Below are positions 9,905 to 18,052 of a stretch of DNA of 56,445 nucleotides, piece after piece. Where the stretch lies: the NCBI RefSeq assembly GCF_002263215.1, contig NZ_NLFK01000014.1, positions 1 to 56,445 on the forward strand. Reading direction: 5' to 3'. The stretch's first letter is position 1, and every line of letters begins with the position of its first letter. The notes under the pieces are model-generated. The model had not been told where the DNA came from and ran no database searches. It worked only from the letters and a program-made list of their open reading frames with translations. The translations under genes were made by a program, and so were the position numbers. This stretch comes from Actinobacillus seminis (lineage in GTDB: Bacteria > Pseudomonadota > Gammaproteobacteria > Enterobacterales > Pasteurellaceae).

Positions 9905-11149
9905 ATGAATACTTTAATTAGCTTGATTGGTATTATTGCTTTGTTGGCAATTGCGATTTTGCTGTCGAACAACCGCAAAGCCATTAATTTTCGTACTGTG
10001 GGTGGTGCATTGCTGATCCAAATTGCTATCGGTGCACTTATTTTATATGTCCCTACCGGGCGGTTAATTTTACAAAATGTGGCTGCTTCGATAAGCAAGG
10101 TGATCGCTTATGGTAATGAAGGGATTAGCTTTTTATTCGGGGGTTTAGCTGATCCGAGTAAATTAGGTTTTGTTTTTGCTATCAAGGTGTTGCCGATTAT
10201 TGTTTTCTTTTCGGCATTGATTTCTTTACTTTATTATATTGGTGTAATGCAGTGGGTAATTAAAATTATCGGTGGGGCGTTACAAAAAATGTTAGGCACC
10301 TCGAAAGCCGAATCTATGTCGGCTGCAGCCAATATTTTTGTTGGGCAGACGGAAGCCCCGTTGATTGTGAAACCTTATATAAGCAGAATGACCGAATCTG
10401 AACTTTTTGCGGTGATGTGTGGCGGTTTGGCGTCAATCGCCGGATCGGTATTGGCAGGTTATGTCGGAATAGGTATTCCGCTTACTTACTTGATCGCCGC
10501 TTCTTTTATGGCGGCGCCGGCGGGGTTACTTTTTGCTAAGATTTTAGTCCCGCAAACGGAAAAGTTTGATGATTCCTTGGAGCGGGTAGAGATAGAAAAA
10601 CCGGCAAATATTTTAGATGCTGCCGCAGCGGGTGCTTCCTCGGGTATGATGTTAGCATTGAATGTCGGGGCAATGTTAATTGCATTTGTTGCTTTGATTG
10701 CTTTAATTAACGGCATATTAAGCGGTATCGGTGATTGGTTTAATGTGTCGGACTTATCTTTGGGGGTGATTTTCGGTTGGATTTTTAAACCGTTGGCTTG
10801 GGTGATTGGTGTGCCATGGGATGAGGCGGAAATTGCCGGACGGATGATTGGAACGAAATTAGCGATTAATGAATTCGTCGGCTATTTAGAGTTTGCTCCT
10901 TATCTTAGTGCGGATGCTGCCGTTCAACTCACAGATAAAACCAAAGCGATCATTACCTTTGCACTTTGTGGATTTGCTAATTTTAGCTCTATTGCGATTT
11001 TAATTGGGGGATTAGGCGGTATGGCACCAAATCGTCGCGGCGACATTGCCCGTTTAGGGATTAAAGCCGTGATTGCCGGGTCGTTGGCAAACTTGATGAG
11101 CGCAACGATTGCCGGATTATTTATTGGATTAAGCGGCGCAGCTTTATAG
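9905..11149 (+). CDS. nupC: NupC-type concentrative nucleoside transporter
   Basis: A 414-residue member of the CNT family, which imports nucleosides by cation symport across the inner membrane. Seen: an N-terminal helix block, G-G-A-L-Q-K-M-L-G, the family signature G-Q-T-E-A-P-L near residue 160, and a C-terminal G-F-A-N-F-S-S-I-A-I-L-I-G-G. The start at 9905 is preferred over in-frame upstream codons because it gives the expected M-N-T-L-I-S-L-I-G membrane start and has AAGGAA about 10 nt upstream. Downstream deoB and deoD would break down the imported nucleosides, so the three form a coherent salvage cluster. Confidence 0.93.
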   Translation: MNTLISLIGIIALLAIAILLSNNRKAINFRTVGGALLIQIAIGALILYVPTGRLILQNVAASISKVIAYGNEGISFLFGGLADPSKLGFVFAIKVLPIIVFFSALISLLYYIGVMQWVIKIIGGALQKMLGTSKAESMSAAANIFVGQTEAPLIVKPYISRMTESELFAVMCGGLASIAGSVLAGYVGIGIPLTYLIAASFMAAPAGLLFAKILVPQTEKFDDSLERVEIEKPANILDAAAAGASSGMMLALNVGAMLIAFVALIALINGILSGIGDWFNVSDLSLGVIFGWIFKPLAWVIGVPWDEAEIAGRMIGTKLAINEFVGYLEFAPYLSADAAVQLTDKTKAIITFALCGFANFSSIAILIGGLGGMAPNRRGDIARLGIKAVIAGSLANLMSATIAGLFIGLSGAAL

Positions 11150-11156
11150 TTTTATA

Positions 11157-11184
11157 GCATTTTATAAAAATGCAGTGTGTTTTT
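11157..11184 (+). terminator. Weak hairpin between nupC and deoB
   Basis: A short GCATTT/AAATGC stem with an AT-rich loop is followed by TGTGTTTTT, 8 nt after nupC. The stem is weak, so partial read-through into deoB is likely. Confidence 0.3.
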
Positions 11185-11226
11185 AGCGATTTTTATTTTA
11201 ACACCATGAGTCGCTTGTGGGTTATT

Positions 11227-11242
11227 ATTTAAACGTTTGCGG
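11227..11242 (+). promoter_or_regulatory. PurR-like half-palindrome upstream of deoB
   Basis: The 16-mer contains AAACGTTTGCG, a perfect core and right half of the PurR operator (consensus ACGCAAACGTTTGCGT, 12 of 16 matching). It ends 21 nt before the deoB ATG. Purine control of the salvage genes is plausible but inferred. Confidence 0.35.
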
Positions 11243-11263
11243 ATAATCTGAAAGGAGAAAGTA

Positions 11264-12493
11264 ATGAAACGAGTATTTATTATGGTATTGGATTCATTCG
11301 GTATTGGAGCCTGTGATGATGCGGAAAAATTTGGTGATAAAGGCTCGGATACATTAGGGCATATTGCTCAATATTGTTATGAGGGAAAAGCGAATAACGG
11401 TCGTGAGGGGCGTTTATGTTTGCCGAATTTAGAAAAATTAGGATTAGGATTGGCAGCACGGCAATCAACAGGAAACTTACCGGCGGGATTTGCAGCCGCA
11501 CCTGAATTAATCGGTGGATATGCATATGCTCAAGAAATTTCTTCCGGCAAAGATACCCCCTCGGGACATTGGGAGATTGCCGGAGTGCCGGTACTTTTTG
11601 ATTGGGGCTATTTCCCCTTATTGAAAGACAGTTTTCCGCAACAATTGTTAGATCGTATTGTGGAGAAATCGGGTATTCCGGGTTATTTAGGCAATTGTCA
11701 CTCTTCCGGTACCGTGATTTTAGATGAGCTGGGAGAGGAGCATATGCATACCGGCAAACCAATTTTTTATACCTCTGCCGACTCAGTTTTTCAGATAGCT
11801 TGTCATGAAGAGACTTTCGGCTTGGAAAAACTCTATGAGCTTTGTCGGATCGTGAGGGAAGAATTGGAGGGTTATAATATTGGTCGGGTTATTGCTCGTC
11901 CATTTGTAGGGGGGAGACGAGGGGAATTTCAACGTACCGGTAATCGTAAAGATTATGCGGTGGAACCGCCGGCAAAAACCGTGTTACAAAAATTAGTCGA
12001 AGAAAAACAAGGTGAAGTGGTTTCCATAGGAAAAATTGCCGATATTTATGCACACACCGGTATTACGCGTAAAATCAAAGCGACAGGTTTGGAAGAATTG
12101 TTTGATAAAACCTTGGTTGAAATGAAAAGTGCGGGTGAAAATACTATTGTTTTTACTAATTTTGTCAATTTTGACTCGGATTTTGGTCATCGTCGTAATG
12201 TAGCGGGCTATGCTTCCGCGTTGGAATATTTTGATTCTCGTGTGCCGGAATTATTATCTTTAGTCACGGATGAAGATATGATTATTTTTACAGCGGATCA
12301 TGGTTGCGATCCAACATGGGAAGGCACTGATCATACTCGTGAGCATATTCCGGTGTTGATGTATGGTGCGGATGTGCCGAAAGGTTTTTTAGGCAAACGC
12401 AATACTTTCGCTGATATTGGGCAAACTGTGGCGGAATATTTTGGTTTATCGCCAATGGATTACGGTCAATCAATGATTAATTTTAATCAATAA
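11264..12493 (+). CDS. deoB: Phosphopentomutase
   Basis: 409 residues, the usual DeoB length. The enzyme interconverts (deoxy)ribose 1-phosphate and 5-phosphate in nucleoside breakdown. Seen: an N-terminal metal-site Asp in M-V-L-D-S-F-G-I-G, the segment [10 protein letters not shown], and the C-terminal metal-binding block [19 protein letters not shown] of the alkaline phosphatase superfamily. A clear AAAGGAG ribosome-binding site precedes the ATG. deoD follows after 28 nt, consistent with one transcript. Confidence 0.97.
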   Translation: MKRVFIMVLDSFGIGACDDAEKFGDKGSDTLGHIAQYCYEGKANNGREGRLCLPNLEKLGLGLAARQSTGNLPAGFAAAPELIGGYAYAQEISSGKDTPSGHWEIAGVPVLFDWGYFPLLKDSFPQQLLDRIVEKSGIPGYLGNCHSSGTVILDELGEEHMHTGKPIFYTSADSVFQIACHEETFGLEKLYELCRIVREELEGYNIGRVIARPFVGGRRGEFQRTGNRKDYAVEPPAKTVLQKLVEEKQGEVVSIGKIADIYAHTGITRKIKATGLEELFDKTLVEMKSAGENTIVFTNFVNFDSDFGHRRNVAGYASALEYFDSRVPELLSLVTDEDMIIFTADHGCDPTWEGTDHTREHIPVLMYGADVPKGFLGKRNTFADIGQTVAEYFGLSPMDYGQSMINFNQ

Positions 12494-12521
12494 TTCATGT
12501 TTAACGAAAGAGGAAAGAATT

Positions 12522-13238
12522 ATGACTCCACATATTAATGCGCCGGCAGGCGCGTTTGCCGATGCGGTATTGATGCCGGGAGATCCGCTACGAGCAAAAT
12601 ACATTGCAGAAACCTTTTTACAAGATGCGCAACAGGTTACCAACGTGCGCAATATGTTCGGTTATACCGGAACTTATAAAGGTCGTCGTATTTCAGTGAT
12701 GGGGCATGGCATGGGGATTCCTTCTTGCTCAATTTATGCGAAAGAATTGATCACGGAATACGGGGTGAAAAAAATTATTCGTGTGGGATCTTGCGGTGCG
12801 GTGCGTCCTGATGTGCATATTCGTGATGTGATTATCGGTTTGGGGGCCTGTACTGATTCTAAAGTCAACCGTATTCGCTTTAAAGATAATGATTTTGCGG
12901 CGATCGCGGATTTTAATTTGACCTCGGCGGCAGTTGCCGCGGCAAAACAAAAAGGTGTGGCAGTACGCGTGGGTAATCTTTTTTCCGCCGATTTATTCTA
13001 TACGCCGGATATGGAAATGTTCGATGTGATGGAAAAATACGGAGTTTTAGGTGTGGAAATGGAAGCGGCGGGGATTTATGGTGTGGCGGCGGAATTTGGT
13101 GCAAGAGCTTTAGCGATTTGCACTGTTTCCGATCATATCCGTACTCACGAGCAAACTTCTCCGGAGGAACGTCAATTGACTTTTAACGAGATGATTGAGA
13201 TTGCCTTGGAAAGTATTTTACTGGATGATGCTGCGTAA
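12522..13238 (+). CDS. deoD: Purine nucleoside phosphorylase DeoD
   Basis: 238 residues, the hexameric bacterial PNP type. It splits purine (deoxy)nucleosides with phosphate into base and (deoxy)ribose 1-phosphate, which DeoB then uses. Seen: M-P-G-D-P-L-R-A-K near residue 20 (phosphate site), the [10 protein letters not shown] substrate loop near residue 180, and T-V-S-D-H with the catalytic Asp near residue 204. AGAGGAAAG lies upstream of the ATG. The gene ends just before a bidirectional terminator. Confidence 0.97.
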   Translation: MTPHINAPAGAFADAVLMPGDPLRAKYIAETFLQDAQQVTNVRNMFGYTGTYKGRRISVMGHGMGIPSCSIYAKELITEYGVKKIIRVGSCGAVRPDVHIRDVIIGLGACTDSKVNRIRFKDNDFAAIADFNLTSAAVAAAKQKGVAVRVGNLFSADLFYTPDMEMFDVMEKYGVLGVEMEAAGIYGVAAEFGARALAICTVSDHIRTHEQTSPEERQLTFNEMIEIALESILLDDAA

Positions 13239-13257
13239 GCTAATAAGTCATAAAATT

Positions 13258-13288
13258 AAGGTAGGTGTCCGTCCTACCTTATTTTTTG
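13258..13288. terminator. Bidirectional terminator between deoD and the methyltransferase gene
   Basis: An AAGGTAGG...CCTACCTT stem (13258-13265 with 13273-13280) is followed by ATTTTTTG on the plus strand. The stop codon of the convergent methyltransferase gene (TAG, 13274-13276) lies inside the stem. Confidence 0.8.
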
Positions 13289-14020
13289 TGCTTTAATAAA
13301 CAATAATACCGGACGATGTTGAAGATCTTTAAATTCGGCGTGCCATTGTTCTTGATCTTCCAGCATAGGTTCGGCGATATGCTGAATTTGAAATCCGTTT
13401 TCGATCAATTGATTAATAATGGTTGCCAGGGTGCGATGATAGGTAAGAAAAGGTTGTTTAAACCAATTACGCTCGCGTTTTCCTTCGTCTCGATAATAAT
13501 TTAAACGATAGGCTATTTGCTGTTTTTGTGTATTTTTTTCCCAGCGTTCCCCCGCGCGGTAGCAGGTGACAATGGGATGTTCTTGGGAAAAAATCAGTTT
13601 TCCGCCGAGCACTAATTTCTGTGCAATTTTTTGTAATAAGGCGGCAAAATCCTCCACATAATGAAAGGCAAAAGAGCCGGTGACGAGGTCAAATGCTTTT
13701 TCTTCCAGCTGATCCACGTGCTCCATGGAGCAGCGGTACAGCGCAAAGTGCGGTGCAAATTCGGCGAGATTTTGCCGAGCTTGCTGCAGCATCTTTTTTG
13801 ATAAATCAATGCCAACCACAAATTCAGCTTGGCGTTGCAGATAAAGCCGCAAATGCTCACCGCATCCGCAGCCCATATCCAACAAGCGTTTGCCTTTGAG
13901 ATCGGGCAATAAGGATAACATAGTTGGTTTTTCCACGATCTCATTGAGACTAATCGGATTTTGGCGTAACTTTTGATACAGCTCGAAAAATCCGTCGGTG
14001 TCATATACACTTTGCCGCAT
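13274..14020 (-). CDS. Class I SAM-dependent methyltransferase, substrate unknown
   Basis: 248 residues. Motif I is clear (L-L-D-M-G-C-G-C-G-E-H near residue 40), followed by the acidic motif II in V-V-G-I-D-L-S and a post-I helix. The next segment L-V-T-G-S-F-A-F-H-Y-V-E-D corresponds to motif IV/post-IV of Methyltransf_11/25-type enzymes, which mostly methylate small molecules. The start lies 7 nt after the mtr stop, so the two are probably co-transcribed. No substrate can be assigned. Confidence 0.85.
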   Translation of the reverse strand: MRQSVYDTDGFFELYQKLRQNPISLNEIVEKPTMLSLLPDLKGKRLLDMGCGCGEHLRLYLQRQAEFVVGIDLSKKMLQQARQNLAEFAPHFALYRCSMEHVDQLEEKAFDLVTGSFAFHYVEDFAALLQKIAQKLVLGGKLIFSQEHPIVTCYRAGERWEKNTQKQQIAYRLNYYRDEGKRERNWFKQPFLTYHRTLATIINQLIENGFQIQHIAEPMLEDQEQWHAEFKDLQHRPVLLFIKAQKIR

Positions 14021-14027
14021 CTGTCGG

Positions 14028-15284
14028 CTATCCTTTAAAATCCGCTAACCAGCCTAATTGCATGGCGATTTGCGCAAAGATATTGAGAAGACCGAATAAA
14101 AAGATGAAATATACCATAAAGTTGCCGCCATAAACTGTGAACGAGTGCGCACTAAATTTTTTGCGGCTTGCTTTAATTAATAAACTCGGCACGATGGCAG
14201 TCCAGATAGTAGCGGCTAAACCGGCGTAACCAATGGCAAGGACAAAGCCATAAGGAAATTGTAAACTAAGCAGTAATGGCGGTAAGAAGGTGATGAGCGC
14301 AGTTTTTGCGCGCCCAAGGAGGCTGTCGCTGAATTTAAATAAATCCGCAATATAATCAAATAAACCAAGAGTTACCGCTAAAAAGGAGCTGGCAATTGCC
14401 ATGTAGGCAAAAAAGCGCAAAATAATGCCGATATAATCGGTCGGTAAATATTTGTTTAAGGCATCCAAGAGGGCGGCAATATCACCACCTTTTTCAATGA
14501 CGGGAGAAAATTCGCTGCGCGGTAAATTGCCTTGTACCGCGATTTGCCATAATAAATAGATGCCTAAGGCAATGGCAGTACCGATAAAAATAGATTTCAG
14601 CACTTTTCGGCTGTCGCGATCATAGTATTTCACTAAACTTGGAACATTTTGGTGGAAACCGAAAGAAACTAAGCACACCGGCAGAGAAACCAGTGCATAA
14701 GAAAAATATTGCGGATCCTGTTGCGCGACTTGATCGAATAAAACCTCTGTGTTAACGGAGGAAACCAAGCCGGTGATGGATAAGATGAAAGAAATGACCA
14801 TACCGGCGATTAATACGGTACTAAAACGATCGACCGCTTTGGTGGAAAACCAGACAAAAAGCCCCAGCACTAAACAGAAAATTAAGGAACCGGAAGTGCG
14901 TCCAATTTCGACCGCACTTTGCTCGGAGCTGAACAATTGGTTGAGAAGACTTTCCGTGATCCCACCGCCGGAGGTGATGTAGGCGTAGGTGAGAATGTAC
15001 AGTACGAAGGCGAGCGCAATTCCGTTGATCACATTCCAACCTTGACCGAGTAAATCTTTGACGATAGTGTCAAAGCCGGCGCCGGTAGGATAATGTAAAT
15101 TGGCTTCCAGCAGCATTAAACCGGATGTGGTCATACAAAACCAAGTGTAAATTAATATTAACACTGAGCCGATAAACCAAACTCCCGCCATGGAAGTTGG
15201 GTTGGCTAACATTCCGGCACCGATGGTACCGCCGGCGATAATCATTGCGCCGCCGAAAAGCGAAGGGCGTTTTTGTACAGTCAT
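14028..15284 (-). CDS. mtr: Tryptophan-specific permease Mtr (HAAAP family)
   Basis: 418 residues, like Mtr of E. coli and H. influenzae. It is an inner-membrane proton symporter for aromatic amino acids with 11 expected helices. Seen: the N-terminal G-G-x-I-I-x-G-G-T-I-G-A-G-M signature, L-E-A-N-L-H-Y-P-x-G-x-x-F-D-T-I-x-K-D-L-L-G-x-G-W-N, S-F-G-F-H-x-N-V-P-S-L near residue 215, and V-T-L-G-L-F-D-Y-I-A-D-L. Similarity runs the full length of Mtr, which favours it over TnaB or TyrP. A palindrome overlapping the predicted -10 box upstream suggests TrpR control. Confidence 0.9.
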   Translation of the reverse strand: MTVQKRPSLFGGAMIIAGGTIGAGMLANPTSMAGVWFIGSVLILIYTWFCMTTSGLMLLEANLHYPTGAGFDTIVKDLLGQGWNVINGIALAFVLYILTYAYITSGGGITESLLNQLFSSEQSAVEIGRTSGSLIFCLVLGLFVWFSTKAVDRFSTVLIAGMVISFILSITGLVSSVNTEVLFDQVAQQDPQYFSYALVSLPVCLVSFGFHQNVPSLVKYYDRDSRKVLKSIFIGTAIALGIYLLWQIAVQGNLPRSEFSPVIEKGGDIAALLDALNKYLPTDYIGIILRFFAYMAIASSFLAVTLGLFDYIADLFKFSDSLLGRAKTALITFLPPLLLSLQFPYGFVLAIGYAGLAATIWTAIVPSLLIKASRKKFSAHSFTVYGGNFMVYFIFLFGLLNIFAQIAMQLGWLADFKG

Positions 15285-15312
15285 AAATAATCCTAATTAG
15301 AAAAAAGAAATT

Positions 15313-15332
15313 TGCACTATTATAGTAGTGCA
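15313..15332 (-). promoter_or_regulatory. Palindromic operator over the mtr -10 box (TrpR-like)
   Basis: A near-perfect 20-bp palindrome, TGCACTATTATAGTAGTGCA, carries TATAAT on the minus strand at its centre (15324-15319), about 28-35 nt before the mtr start. The inner 18-mer matches the E. coli TrpR operator core GTACTAGTTAACTAGTAC at 12 of 18 positions. E. coli mtr is repressed by TrpR; the same logic here is inferred. Confidence 0.5.
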
Positions 15333-15507
15333 GAATAAAAAAGCAATAAAAGTGCGGTAATTTTTTCTTTGTTTTTACTTTATAAATAACGTGAACTTGT
15401 TATAAATTTGATGGGATATTTAAAATAGTTGATCGCTTAAAGTTTTGAGCAATGACTATATGATAGCGCTATTTTGTGCGAACTCAGCGGATAATATTAC
15501 ACCTCTC

Positions 15508-15537
15508 TCGACAAATTACCTGAAATAAGGCTATAAT
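15508..15537 (+). promoter_or_regulatory. Sigma-70 promoter of ppa
   Basis: TCGACA (15508-15513) and a perfect TATAAT (15532-15537) are separated by 18 nt and lie about 45 nt before the ppa ATG. The rest of the 297-nt mtr-ppa divergent gap holds one uptake signal (15350) and nothing else recognised. Confidence 0.6.
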
Positions 15538-15581
15538 TTCGTTGATTTGTTTACAATTAATGTTCAAAAAGGAAGATTAAA

Positions 15582-16109
15582 ATGGGTTTAGAAAATGTAC
15601 CAGCGGGTAAAGAATTACCTGATGATATTTATGTAGTAATTGAAATTCCGGCAAACTCTGATCCGATCAAATACGAAGTGGACAAAGAAACCGGTACGTT
15701 ATTTGTTGATCGTTTTATGGCAACAGCAATGTTCTATCCGGCTAACTACGGTTATGTGAACAATACCTTATCTTCTGACGGTGATCCGGTGGATGTATTG
15801 GTACCTACTCCTTATCCGTTACAACCGGGATCTGTGATCCGTTGTCGTCCGGTTGGTGTGTTAAAAATGACGGATGAAGCTGGCGGTGATGCAAAAGTTG
15901 TGGCGGTTCCGCATACTAAATTAAGCAAAGAATATGATCATATTAAAGATGTGGGCGATTTACCGGCATTGCTAAAAGCGCAAATTCAACATTTCTTTGA
16001 AAGCTACAAGGCGTTAGAAGCCGGTAAGTGGGTGAAAGTTGAAGGTTGGGGCGATGTAAACGAAGCCCGTAAGGAAATCTTAGATTCTTTCGAACGCGCT
16101 AAAAAATAA
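15582..16109 (+). CDS. ppa: Inorganic pyrophosphatase (family I)
   Basis: 175 residues, the size of bacterial family I soluble PPases. It hydrolyses pyrophosphate and so pulls biosynthetic reactions forward. Seen: the substrate Lys/Glu region I-K-Y-E-V-D-K-E near residue 30, the central metal-binding motif D-G-D-P-V-D-V-L-V near residues 66-74, and the C-terminal W-x-x-V-E-G-W-G-D. A strong AAGGAAG site lies upstream of the ATG. It is a single gene with its own promoter and terminator. Confidence 0.97.
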   Translation: MGLENVPAGKELPDDIYVVIEIPANSDPIKYEVDKETGTLFVDRFMATAMFYPANYGYVNNTLSSDGDPVDVLVPTPYPLQPGSVIRCRPVGVLKMTDEAGGDAKVVAVPHTKLSKEYDHIKDVGDLPALLKAQIQHFFESYKALEAGKWVKVEGWGDVNEARKEILDSFERAKK

Positions 16110-16120
16110 GTTCATAATGT

Positions 16121-16151
16121 ACCGTTCTCATGTTTGAGAACGGTTTTTTTA
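16121..16151 (+). terminator. Terminator of ppa
   Basis: A 9-bp stem, ACCGTTCTC with GAGAACGGT (16121-16144), is followed by seven T. Confidence 0.9.
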
Positions 16152-16176
16152 TTTAAAATCGAAGATAGAAGCGATT

Positions 16177-16953
16177 ATGTTAAGTCAAGTGAAAAAGTTT
16201 GCCTTGGTATGTTCAGTGGCTGTAATGTTAGCCTCTTGTGCGGATTCCGCCACGATTAATCAACAAGCCGCATTGAGCTATAGGCAAGAAATGGGCAAGG
16301 TTAGAACCCAAGGGGCGATCGATACGACCTCGGCAACCGCAAAACGCATTCATAAAATTTTTAATACTATGCGCCCTTATGCAGATCGAGAAAACCAAAC
16401 CGGGGTGAAATTTAATTGGGAATTAACTGTAATTAAATCCAATGAATTAAATGCTTGGGCAATGCCGGGCGGGAAAATGGCGTTTTATACGGGATTAGTG
16501 GATAAATTGAAACTTACGGATAATGAAATTGCTACTGTTATGGGACATGAAATGGCGCACGCGTTGAAAGAACATGGTAAAAAGAAAACTAATTTAGCGC
16601 AAGTGACTAATGTGGTCGGTTCGGTGGTTCATTCGGTATTAGAGGCTAAAATCGGTTCAGATATGAGCGGATTGGCGGTAGGTTTAGTGTCTGATTGGGG
16701 ATTGAACAAACCTTATTCTCGTAGCAATGAAACGGAAGCGGATGAAGTAGGTTTGATGTTGATGGCAAAAGCCGGATATAATCCGGAAGCAGCGCCGGCG
16801 GTGTGGGATAAAATGAAAAAAGCCTCGGAAGGGCAATCTCGCGGTGTGCTGGAAAGTTTAGCCTCAACGCACCCGAGTGATGAAGCCCGTCAAGAAAATT
16901 TATTGCGCTTAATGCCGAAAGCTGTTGCAATTTATAAAGCCGGAAAAAGTTAA
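16177..16953 (+). CDS. M48-family metallopeptidase lipoprotein (YcaL/LoiP-like)
   Basis: 258 residues. A lipoprotein signal with lipobox L-A-S-C (Cys21) implies anchoring in the envelope. The zinc motif H-E-M-A-H sits at residues 124-128 and the third ligand Glu in N-E-T-E-A-D about 60 residues later, as in peptidase M48. The segment N-A-W-A-M-P-G-G-K-M-A-F-Y-T-G-L is typical of the LoiP/YcaL/BepA group, which degrades or matures outer-membrane proteins. There is no TPR region, so it is not BepA-like in length. The exact substrate is unknown. Confidence 0.9.
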   Translation: MLSQVKKFALVCSVAVMLASCADSATINQQAALSYRQEMGKVRTQGAIDTTSATAKRIHKIFNTMRPYADRENQTGVKFNWELTVIKSNELNAWAMPGGKMAFYTGLVDKLKLTDNEIATVMGHEMAHALKEHGKKKTNLAQVTNVVGSVVHSVLEAKIGSDMSGLAVGLVSDWGLNKPYSRSNETEADEVGLMLMAKAGYNPEAAPAVWDKMKKASEGQSRGVLESLASTHPSDEARQENLLRLMPKAVAIYKAGKS

Positions 16954-17004
16954 ATGATATCCTTGTGAAAGAGGTACGTGTGGTTAAAATTCTTTATATT
17001 TTTG

Positions 17005-17048
17005 ACCGCACTTTGTTATTTGGCACAAGAAAAGTGCGGTGCTTTTTG
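17005..17048 (+). terminator. Inverted uptake-signal pair acting as terminator
   Basis: ACCGCACTTT (17005-17014) and AAAGTGCGGT (17031-17040) form a 10-bp stem followed by GCTTTTTGG, 50 nt after the peptidase gene. Confidence 0.7.
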
Positions 17049-17106
17049 GTACAGTTTTCCTTATCACATTGCAAAAAATTTAGCATCCGGCTAGATTTTG
17101 GGTTGT

Positions 17107-17235
17107 TTATTCATTCTTGGCGTCGGCTACAGGAAAAATATCGCGCATCACCAAAATTCAATCGGAAATGGCAATGACCTTATCCAAAAGATGAACTAAA
17201 TCATGCTGATGCCTGTGCGCAACCGATTTAATGCG
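17107..17235 (-). pseudogene. In-frame continuation of the DUF721 gene, possibly a lost C-terminus
   Basis: Directly after the DUF721 stop, in the same frame, the minus strand encodes R-I-K-S-V-A-H-R-H-Q-H-D-L-V-H-L-L-D-K-V-I-A-I-S-D up to TGA (17158-17160), then another 16 codons to TAA (17107-17109). It has no start codon or Shine-Dalgarno of its own. No homologue is recognised; chance is possible over so short a stretch. Confidence 0.3.
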
Positions 17236-17571
17236 CTAAAGATAATGTTCGACATCACTTGCCGGTAAGGATTTTAATTGTGGATTGATGGTAAAGGTAA
17301 ACCGTTTAATTTGCGGGTAAGTTTTGTTTATTGCCTGTAATAAGGCAACTTGTTTAAATAAAAAACCTTGGCGAATACTAGCATGCGCCACCTCAATAAA
17401 TAAGGTTTCTTTAGTCATGTGGGTGATTTTATAAAAACCGTGAAACTCTTTTGGAAAGAAAGGGTGTAATTGCGCGTTCAGTTGATTTAAACGCACGCCT
17501 TTTTCCATAAGGTTTGCCAAAGCGGATGTTTCCAGAATGGTTTGTACATTGACGGTTTTTTTATAGCGCAT
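17236..17571 (-). CDS. DUF721/DciA-like protein
   Basis: 111 residues with the DUF721 pattern: an N-terminal helical part, then the beta-rich core L-F-I-E-V-A-H-A-S-I-R-Q-G and a final F-T-F-T-I-N-P. DUF721 includes DciA, which helps load the DnaB replicative helicase in bacteria lacking DnaC/DnaI; this role is only inferred by family. The neighbourhood next to secM-secA is where many gammaproteobacteria keep this gene. After the TAG stop the same frame stays open as protein-like sequence for 25 codons, so the present C-terminus may be shortened. Confidence 0.7.
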   Translation of the reverse strand: MRYKKTVNVQTILETSALANLMEKGVRLNQLNAQLHPFFPKEFHGFYKITHMTKETLFIEVAHASIRQGFLFKQVALLQAINKTYPQIKRFTFTINPQLKSLPASDVEHYL

Positions 17572-17664
17572 AGGATTGTTTTCCGATTTTTTATCTCAAT
17601 ATTATGACATTGCGGCGGATTTCCGTTACAATGATACACATTTTTCGCACAAGACAACATAACG

Positions 17665-17979
17665 ATGATTTTAATGAAAAGCAAACAAAATTTTTGGTCG
17701 CAATTACTGCTTAGTATGATTGCGATTTTTGCTTTGCCTGTGGCGGCACAGGGATTGGAAAATCATGCGCTTGGCGGTGAAACCTGTCCGAATGAGCAAC
17801 GTCAAGCTCCACAACAAGCAGTCAATTTGATTGTGCCGGCGAAACAAACGCGGCAAGAAGGCGGCAAACAGCCCTTGTTGTCGGTAAAAACGGATATTTT
17901 TTTCAAAAAAGAACCGCACTTTAACACCTCTATATTGCACGATATCGCCCCCATTCGTGCAGGTCCTCTGATGAGTTGA
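17665..17979 (+). CDS. secM: SecM secretion monitor with a short IRAGP arrest sequence
   Basis: 104 residues (95 if ATG 17674 is used). A basic N-terminus and hydrophobic core ending A-A-Q form a Sec signal. The extreme C-terminus reads F-N-T-S-I-L-H-D-I-A-P-I-R-A-G-P-L-M-S. In E. coli, SecM stalls in the ribosome through F-x4-W-I-x4-G-I-R-A-G-P and is released by pulling from SecA, which tunes secA translation. Here I-R-A-G-P is kept, but Trp-Ile are absent and the Phe-to-Ile spacing is one residue shorter. The gene ends 73 nt before secA, as expected for the leader of a secM-secA operon. An uptake signal (17912) lies inside the gene. Confidence 0.88.
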   Translation: MILMKSKQNFWSQLLLSMIAIFALPVAAQGLENHALGGETCPNEQRQAPQQAVNLIVPAKQTRQEGGKQPLLSVKTDIFFKKEPHFNTSILHDIAPIRAGPLMS

Positions 17980-18000
17980 TCGCAATAAAGTATAGTGTTC

Positions 18001-18018
18001 ACAGTACCTTGGTGTTGT
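18001..18018 (+). promoter_or_regulatory. Candidate secM-secA intergenic hairpin
   Basis: ACAGTAC (18001-18007) and GTGTTGT (18012-18018) can pair with G-U contacts around a CTTG loop, in the 73-nt gap. It ends 34 nt before the secA ATG and does not itself cover the likely AAGTAAG ribosome-binding site, so a masking role as in E. coli is uncertain. Confidence 0.25.
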
Positions 18019-18052
18019 GGTGGATTAATTCTATTTTTAAGTAAGAAATCGT

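Noticed and set aside
16965-17177. 70-codon plus-strand frame after the M48 peptidase gene
   Set aside because: It runs through an uptake-signal terminator hairpin and has no recognisable protein features.
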